Source: Magnolia sinica
Taxonomy: Eukaryota > Streptophyta > Magnoliopsida > Magnoliales > Magnoliaceae
NCBI RefSeq assembly: GCF_029962835.1
Contig: NC_080588.1
Coordinates: 44,561,001 to 44,625,000 of the forward strand
Direction of reading: 5' to 3'
DNA length: 64,000 bases
Positions 56,943 through 64,000 of the stretch are shown piece by piece. Position 1 is the stretch's first letter; each line of letters opens with the position of its first letter. The translations under genes were made by a program, and so were the position numbers. The notes under the pieces were generated by a model. It was not told the DNA's origin, searched no databases, and was given only the letters and a program-made list of their open reading frames with translations.

Positions 56943-59900
56943 TGTAATGACCCTGAAAATTTTGTGCCAAGACCCGAGTACTACCTCTATTCTTTCCTTA
57001 GAAGTTTTTTGGGGTAATTAGCGCTATACTCGATTGCTTGTGAAATTTGTATCAATCACTTTAAATTTGATCTGCATGACTCTAAACCTATAGAATGGTT
57101 AGCGCTAGGTTACTCTGAAATCTGGAATTCATCGTTAAATCCAGTTGTTCTTGGGAATTTTTAGAAGTTCTGGATCGGACCTGGACCGCGCGTCGAAAGT
57201 CTGATAGTGATGATCTTAGGCTGTTGCGGTCACCATGTTAGACTTGGCCATCACCTCAAAAATCAAGTCCAGATGATGTTCTGGGTCGATTTGATTGAGT
57301 TCGGAGTGAAGAGTGTGAGAATGGTTAGAAATTAAATAAGATTTTGTGAAATCTGAGTCGTGTCGCTTGCGCGATAATTTTAAGCAATCTGACCGTTGGA
57401 TTCTGACCCAATTTCACCCTCTGATCAGGGAAGGTGGCCCAGGCATGTTCTTGTACTTGTGGACCTAATCGAGATTCGGTGACCGTTAAATTGAGTGTGG
57501 TCCGCCACGGCTGATCTGAAGATCCGGTCGGTACGAAAACTCAGCTTGACCTAGATCCATGGTCAAAGAGCTTAAGTCCGACCTTTCGTGGTAATAGGCC
57601 CACCAGAAGTGCTTCGTTGGATCGATAGAGGCTTGTTTTGGTTATACCCTAAGTATACCTTAGCCCTGGGGTTATTTTCATCAATGTTAGGCCTATTTAT
57701 AGACCTTAAAACCCTAGTTCTCTTTTCCATACGAATTTCCTAACCCTAGCCTAGAAAGAGAGTGGAAAAGAGAGAGAAAGTAAGAGAGAAGTTGGTGAAT
57801 CATCTTAGATTCTTCCCTGTTCTTCTTCTTCCTTGAACCTTCACTTTTGAATCGTTATTCCGACGATTCTGAGTTCATCTTTGGGTAAGTTAACCTAACC
57901 CTAATCTGTGTTAGAGCTTAGAATAATCCTTGTGTGTTGTAGCTCATTTCTATTCTTGCTTTAGGTTATCCTGTCGCCGTTGACGAAGACAAATCGTTTG
58001 AAATCAGTTCGGTGTTCTTTTCTGGATTAAGGTGTGGACTTTAATCGTATAGGTTTTGCTTTTAAAGGCTTTCAATGTTAGTGAATGGTTTATTCTTGCT
58101 ATGAATGAGATTTCACATGCCAAATGTTATGTTTATTTTGCGTTCCTGTTATGCATTTGTTATATTGAGATTTGTGTATTCTATGTGTATGTATAAAGTA
58201 CCGTATGCATATAAAATATGAACCTATGATTGCCATGATTATTTGTTGTGTACTTATGCTTATTGTATGTGCGGCAACTCCTTGGTAAAAGGAATTGTTC
58301 AAATGCGTGTATTTCAAATGCGTCATGTATGTTGTATTATGTATTCTAAGTGTTTGTAGAAATGTCTGAATGATCTAAAGTGTGATATATCAACCTAGTA
58401 TGGGTGTCGAGAAGCGATTCTCAACTCTCCCACTAGTGTGTATGATTTCCTTCATGCAAGTTACATTCCTTGTTGTTTAATTTCAAGTCTTACTTATGTT
58501 TAAAGCTATGTTAAGTTGATAGTCTTCAAATGCTTACGTACTACATGATTTGAGTTATTGTTCCGTTACTATTCTAAATTGTAGATATGAATATCTGTTG
58601 TAGTGGAATGTGTGGGACTATGCATTAGTCCAGGAAATCGGTAATTGGCCTTAAGTTCGTGGCTGAGGTTACTTTCGCCACGTAGGACGTGATTAGATGA
58701 ACCCGAGTCGTATTAGAGTTGTCGGCAGTGGTTTGGCCACGCGGAGTGTTTGCGCACTCTATGTCATTCAACCCAACATGCGCTTGTGCTAGTCGAGTTC
58801 ATCAAGTAACCCAATTATCCGATGTATGTTCACCATGTATGGACGCCACTGTTTGAATCTAGGGTACCAAACTTACCAATGAAATCCTATTAACCATGGT
58901 ACCGTGATCCGCTAAGACTCATGAGCTGGACATGGTGGTATGGGACACCGTGGTCGAGCTGTCGGCCTACGCTGGGGTGACGAGACTCCCCGTAGTGACC
59001 AGTGAGCAACCAAACTCGTGAGCTAATTATGGTGGTATGGGACACTATATTCGCGCTGTCGGCCTACATTGATTGGTGACGAGCCCTTTGTAGTGACCTC
59101 GAGCATACCTGGATACCGCATTGAGGTGACGAGCCTTAGTGTAGTAACGAAGGTGTGATAGGCGTGCATTGATTGGTGACGAGCCCTTTGCAACGACCTA
59201 CAACCATATGATCGTATGAGATGTCTAGGACTGACGACCCTAGAATGGATCACTGTTTGGATGGTGATATGAGGAAGGTATCTTAGCTTCCCAATCCTGC
59301 TGTATGAAAAGGACTAATAACAACTTGGTAATCATGTTCATGCACCGCATTTGCATGTGCTTTGTAGATGTGGCGCACTTTGAGGCGATGTCATGCATAA
59401 CGTAAGATGAAGACGCTGAGGGTGTACACGTGAGGGCACGCATCATTCTTCATATATTCTTGCATTAACAATAGTACTTAGGACATGTTTAATTGTTCTG
59501 CTTTATCATTACTGCTTGATTGAACTAATAACATGTTAACTTTTACTTTATTGTTCCACTGAGTTGATCACTCACTCCCACGTTCTGGGGCGGTATTAAA
59601 CACCCACCAGACTCTGTCTTAGTTGCTGATGTTGCAGATGTTGAGGCGACCTCTGAGGCAGAGCGGGAGATTGATGATGATGAGGCTGTTTTCTCTTTTA
59701 TGCAGTTTTCAGACGGGTTCTAGTGAGCCTTGTTCTGATGCGTGGGATGCTGGGATTTCTTTTGGGAATTAAATGATATAATTTAATAATTGTAATTTTG
59801 ATAGTAACACTTGTCAGTACGACCTAGTATGTATATGTATTTCAGGGATTTGCACATGTACACATATATTTCTATAAGTCTTCCGCTTGCTTTCTTCACT

Positions 59901-60055
59901 TATCCTTGAATTATAATTGCTATTTGGCTTAATCTATTCCATGTTTTATGCAGTAATATAGACAACATACATCCATCATTAAATATGTTGCATAAGTGAT
60001 GTTTTGGAACTCGGGAGCTGAGTTATGCTTGACCCCCGAATTTCAGGGCGTTACA
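56943..60055 (+). repeat. 3' LTR of the chromovirus
   Basis: 3113 bp, TGTAATGACC to GGGCGTTACA. Its pairing with the 5' LTR (43657) and the flanking CAAAA at 60056-60060 define the insertion boundaries. Confidence 0.92.
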
Positions 60056-60060
60056 CAAAA

Positions 60061-62165
60061 ATACAAAGATCCTAGTAGCCCAACCATCGATTGTGTATTG
60101 GGAACTACTGAATTGAGCACGCACTTCTTGAATTAGGAGCGAACATAAATCTGATTCCTTACTCGGTCTACGAACATCTAGGTTTGGGTGAATTAAAACC
60201 TACCCAAACCACATTACAACTTACTAATTGCTCAGTTCGTGAACCGAAAGAGATAATTGAGGATGTGTAGTTCCAAGTTAACGAATTCTACTACCTGGTA
60301 GATTTTATCATTCTTGATACTCAACACATCGTAGACATGAGCACTCAAATACTTGTCATTCTTGGTCGCCCATTCCTTGCCACATCAAATGCAATCATTT
60401 ATTGTAGAAATGGAGTCATGAGTTTATCTTTTGGAAATATGACATTGGAGTTGAATATCTTTTCAATACGAGCAAACAATCAAAGGATGATGATGATTCC
60501 CATGACATTAAAATGATTGACTCTTTCGTGGAAGATAAAACACTTTTGACCTTATCCTCTGACCCTCTAGAGATGTACCTGGCCCACTCCCATAATTTTG
60601 ATGATGATATGATTAGGGACATGAGGACCATGCTAGACACTGTGCCGGTACTTAAAGTTAGGCGGTGGAGGCCACAATTTGAAGAATTGCCCCAAACTGA
60701 TGTAATGCCTCTACCATTTAACCTCAAGGCACCGAAGTTTGACCTAAAACCTTTACCCTCTGATTTGAAATATGTCTATTTAGGTCAAAATAAGACATAC
60801 CCGGTGGTGATTTCTTCTCACCTTAAGTAGGAACAGGAGAGTATACTCATCTCTATTCTCATTGCACATAAGGGAGCCCTTGGATGGTCGATTGCGGACC
60901 TCAAGGGAATTGACCATTCGATTTGTACTCACTGCATTGATCTAGAGGATAATGCAAAGATCTCCCAGCAACCACAATATGGATTAAATCCAAACATAAA
61001 GGAAGTGGTTAAAGCCGAGTTTCTTAAGCTATTAAATGTGGGTATCATATACCCCATATCCGATAGTCAATGGGTGAGTCCAACTCAGGTGGTTGCTGAG
61101 AAGTCCAGAATCACCATCATAGCTAATGCCAACAATGAACTCGTGCTAACTAGAGTTACTACTGGTTAGAGAATGTGCATTGACTAAAGGAAGTTGAATA
61201 CCGTCACGAGGAAGGACCACTTTCCTTTGCCCTTCATTGATCAAATCTTGGAAAGGCTAGCTAGTCACTCGTACTATTGCTTCCTTGACATGTATTCAGG
61301 CTACAACCAGATAGAGATAACCCTTGAAGATCAGGAAAAGACCACGTCCACATGTCCCTTTGGCACCTTTGCTTACCAAATGATATCATTTGGACTGTGT
61401 AATGCCCCCTTCACTTTTCAACGATGCATGTTGAGTATTTTTTCTAACATGATAGGGCAATATCTATACGTCTTCATGGACGACATCTCTGTCTTTAGTC
61501 CATCCTTCAATGATTGCTTGGAAAATCTTAAATGTGTGTTGAAGTGATGTAAAGAAAAGAATTTGGTACTCAATTGGGAGAAGCGTCATTTCATAGTTCA
61601 TAAGGGAATTGTTCTGGGACATATCATCTCGTCCAAGGGAATTGAGGTAGATAAAGCCAAAATTGATCTTATCTCTATCCTAACTTCACCCAAAGCATAC
61701 GAGACGTGTGATCCTTCTTAGGAATCGATGGGTTTTACAGAAGATTCATAAAGACTTTGGTCACATCTCTCATCCTTTATGTAATCTACTTCAAAAGGAT
61801 GTTCCATATGAGCGGACTGAGAAATACCAAGAAGCTTTCTCTAAGCTCAAGAGCATGTTGACTACCGCACCTATCATGCAGCCACCCGATTGGAACATTC
61901 CTTTTGAACTTATGTGTAATGCGTCTGACTATGTTCTTAGGGCAATGTTAGGCTAAAGAAAAGAAAAGAAGCCCTACGTTATTCATTACGCAAGTAAGAC
62001 TCTAAATTCAGCCCAAGTGAATTACACTACTACAGAAAAGGAACTCTTGGTCATGGTATTCGCTTTGGACAAATTTAGATCTTACTTAATTGGATCTAAG
62101 ATCATCATCTACACCGATCATGCGGCACTCAAGTACCTTCTTTCTAAGAATGATGCTAAGCCCCA
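60061..62165 (+). pseudogene. Athila-like protease, reverse transcriptase and partial RNase H
   Basis: This is the continuation of the element after the nested chromovirus. The protease region (about 60090-60480) is frame-broken. A linker (60513-60830) matches the minus-strand copy. RT motifs FPLPFIDQILERLA, FLDMYSGYNQI, FGLCNAPFTFQRCM and VFMDDISVF lie at 61194-61547. The connection and RNase H lie at 61708-61956 and 62017-62165 ([34 protein letters not shown]). In-frame stops include TAG at 61167-61169 and TAA at 61185-61187 in the segment before RT block 2. It ends at the LTR inserted at 62166. Confidence 0.8.
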
Positions 62166-64000
62166 TGTAAGACCCGTATCCTTATACCGTACCCTTCCAC
62201 CGACTCCGGCAAACCTCTTCGTCGAGTTTCGGCAACCCATGACCTGTAGACAGCAAATGTGTGTGACCTTAAGAAGCACCTTGAAGACCTGAGTCAATTC
62301 AACTCGAAAGTCATACCCCCGTGATCGCACCGTCGCCGCAGTTCCAATGCCGCATCTTACGCACCAATGCAATACCTAGGCTAGGAGTTGTGAGCCAGCG
62401 AATAATTCAAGTAAACACCACACACAACATATCCCAGAAGATTCCAGGTTGGGAGAGAGGAATATCTACCCATACCTCTTTCATCCAAAAGTCAACAACA
62501 ATCATACCTTCCATCCCATCCCTTCTTACACACCCATCCCTCTCTCCTTACATCTCCCATCTTTCACTCATTCCATCTCTTCTCCCTCCATTTCCTTAGT
62601 AACCAAGTCAACAATAATCATACCTTTCATCCCATCCCTTCTTACACACCCATCCCTCTCTCCTTTCATCTCCCATCTTTCACTCATTCTCTTCTCCCTC
62701 CATTTCCCTACCAACCAAGAGAAGAAAAATCCTAAGGAGAGAAAAAGAAGTCAAGTGCTAGACCTATTGTCCTACCCCAAATCTTACCATCCAACCATCC
62801 AAACTTCATCATCCACCATTGAAAAGAGAGCTTAGGAACTAAGAATTTCAAGGAGCCAAGAAGAAGAGTTATTGGTGGGTGTTTATAGGATTAGATTGTA
62901 GTTTTTAGTTATGGGCCAATTGGGGCCTATCGGTTAATGGTATGGATCCCATTTGGGACCCAAGGTGTGGCCAATGGCCCACCATGATACATACATGTAA
63001 TCCATGATGGGGTCATTCTTCATGGACCCCACCATGATGTTTATTTGATATCCAACTTGTTAATTTAGACCATGATTTTGTGGTGGGAATGGGATTCCCA
63101 CCCAGATTTTTTCTGATTGAGGGCCCACATGAAATGGGCCCAACTTGTTGTATGTATTATATTTACACCTCTAGGGGAGCTCATAGTGGCGAAGCTCACC
63201 CACCACACGTATCTCTCTCTCTCTCCCATGTTGTAGGCCCACCCTGATGATGTATGTATTTTATTTATGATGTCCATCTAGGGGGACATCCAACCGTCCA
63301 CCAAGTAGGGCCCATCTTGCTGCCCAAATCGGGCTTGCATGGCCGGTCAGGTCATATAGGCCTGTTTGAAGGAAAAACACAAATATTAGCTTGATTCAGG
63401 GTTGGGTGGTCCACCTATTCGTGGACCTTTCCATGATGTATGTATTTCATCCCTGTTATCCAGCAAGTGGATCGCCCTGATTAGCCAAGGACAGGCCTAC
63501 ATGACCAATCGGTCATGCAGGACCGTCTGGATGAAAGGAAAGCACAAATACTAGTCTGATCTTTGGCAGGGTGGCCCACCTACATGGACCCCACCATGAT
63601 GTGTATGTTATCCACACCGTACATCTAGAATTTTCATATCATTCTAGGCCATGGGCCCGAGAATGATCAGATCCAATGCTCAGCAGACCACGCTGTAAGA
63701 AAAATAGCGGGGTTGGAGTTACCATTGGGACCTCCTTAGGCCCACTGTGATGTTTGTGGAAGGCCAACGGCTAGCCCACCTCCTGGATGGCCCACATCCA
63801 GAAGGACCGACCATGTATGTGTTTCAATCCAGGCCATCCACTAGCTAGACGCCTAGCTAGACCAGGACACTGTTGGACTAACCGTCCAACAGCTAGCCAT
63901 CATGATGCATGTGTTATATACACATGCTATCCATCTGGTGGTGCCCATCTGTAATGTGTAGGCCCACCATGAGGTGTATGTATTTATCCAGGCCGTCCAT
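62166..64000 (+). repeat. Start of another long LTR (plus strand, runs out of window)
   Basis: It begins TGTAAGACCCGTATCC right after CCCCA (62161-62165) and aligns with the starts of the giant LTRs read on the minus strand (from 14427 and 8061), including the shared phrase GAGTTTCGGCAACCC. Further in come pyrimidine-rich repeats and GGCCCACCATGATGT-type phrases. No end is seen. ORFs here have no protein motifs. Confidence 0.75.
62490..62708 (+). repeat. Tandem duplication of about 110 bp, pyrimidine-rich
   Basis: Two copies contain CATCCCATCCCTTCTTACAC and the phrase CTCCCATCTTTCACTCATT. They correspond to the GA-rich segment near 1540-1680 of the giant LTR read in the opposite orientation, where the unit is not clearly doubled. 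Confidence 0.7.

Larger units (their letters stand above)
43657..60055 (+). mobile_element. Tekay/Del-like chromovirus (Ty3-gypsy), complete with LTRs, 16.4 kb
   Basis: LTRs at 43657-46766 and 56943-60055 begin TGTAATGACC and end GGGCGTTACA. CAAAA flanks them at 43652-43656 and 60056-60060. Interior order: Met-tRNA primer-binding site, extra ORF (split by a solo LTR), gag with CCHC, protease, reverse transcriptase, RNase H, integrase, chromodomain-like end, purine tract. Without the nested solo LTR the element is about 13.3 kb. Integrase at the end defines gypsy. The long LTRs, Met-tRNA site and terminal HNVFHVSMLKKYVPDPSH with ATWEYEAEV point to Tekay/Del. Several stops inactivate pol. Confidence 0.92.
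36042..62165 (+). mobile_element. Athila/Tat-like gypsy element, plus strand, multiply interrupted
   Basis: Components in order: 5' LTR (36042-36471 and 40501-41467), primer-binding site (41474-41491), gag (41834 to about 43590), then after the nested chromovirus protease, reverse transcriptase and RNase H (60061-62165). The sequence is broken at 62166 by another LTR. Without insertions about 5.7 kb of it lies in the window; integrase and 3' LTR are beyond. Stops and frameshifts throughout show an old copy. It is homologous and inverted relative to 14428-18807. Confidence 0.85.

Noticed and set aside
62321..62835. Pro/Ser/His-rich ORFs
   Set aside because: They translate the duplicated pyrimidine-rich segment of an LTR; the repeat explains the open frames.

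Overview
The window is repeat-dominated nuclear DNA from a large flowering-plant genome. Plant-type LTR retrotransposons sit inside one another, with tRNA primer-binding sites, 5-bp target-site duplications (TSDs) and TG...CA termini. No clearly functional single-copy host gene, rRNA, tRNA gene or CRISPR array is visible. The many short 'GGGCCCACCATGATGTATGT'-like phrases remind me of repeats in magnoliid genomes, but that is only an impression.

Layout: (1) 1-14427 is a minus-strand array LTR - tiny interior - LTR - tiny interior - LTR. The LTRs are unusually long (about 5.7 and 6.0 kb), carry a 19-bp satellite-like array, and flank interiors of under 400 bp. (2) 14428-18807 is the 5' part of a minus-strand Athila/Tat-like gypsy element that the array interrupts. 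(3) 18808-20701 and 33457-34640 are two halves of a decayed minus-strand plant mobile domain (PMD, aminotransferase-like) coding region. A minus-strand solo copia LTR (TSD GAAGT) splits it, and that solo LTR is itself split by (4) a complete SIRE/Maximus-type copia element, 21558-32368 (TSD AAAAC), with an extra ORF after pol. (5) 34641-36041 has no recognisable feature. (6) 36042-62165 is a plus-strand Athila-like element. Its 5' LTR contains a 4.0-kb solo LTR (36472-40495, TSD ATTTC). Between its gag and protease lies a complete Tekay/Del-type chromovirus (43657-60055, TSD CAAAA). The chromovirus carries an extra ORF upstream of gag, which is split by a solo LTR of its own family (48494-51590). 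(7) From 62166 to the window end is the start of another long LTR related to those in (1), in the opposite orientation.

Most coding regions carry stops or frameshifts. The best preserved are the copia gag-pre-integrase/integrase reading frame (24446-27109) and the copia extra ORF (28795-29934).

Three observations stand out. First, two unrelated retrotransposons (copia and gypsy) each carry an extra ORF with the same architecture: basic N-terminus, a similar central domain, an acidic linker and a C-terminal coiled coil. It lies after pol in one and before gag in the other. Second, LTRs of the copia and Athila-like families carry clusters of short palindromes just upstream of the TATA box. The two arms change together between copies, so the symmetry is kept while the sequence varies. 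In the copia element a further cluster lies just before the extra ORF. Third, the giant-LTR array with almost no interior is structurally unusual.
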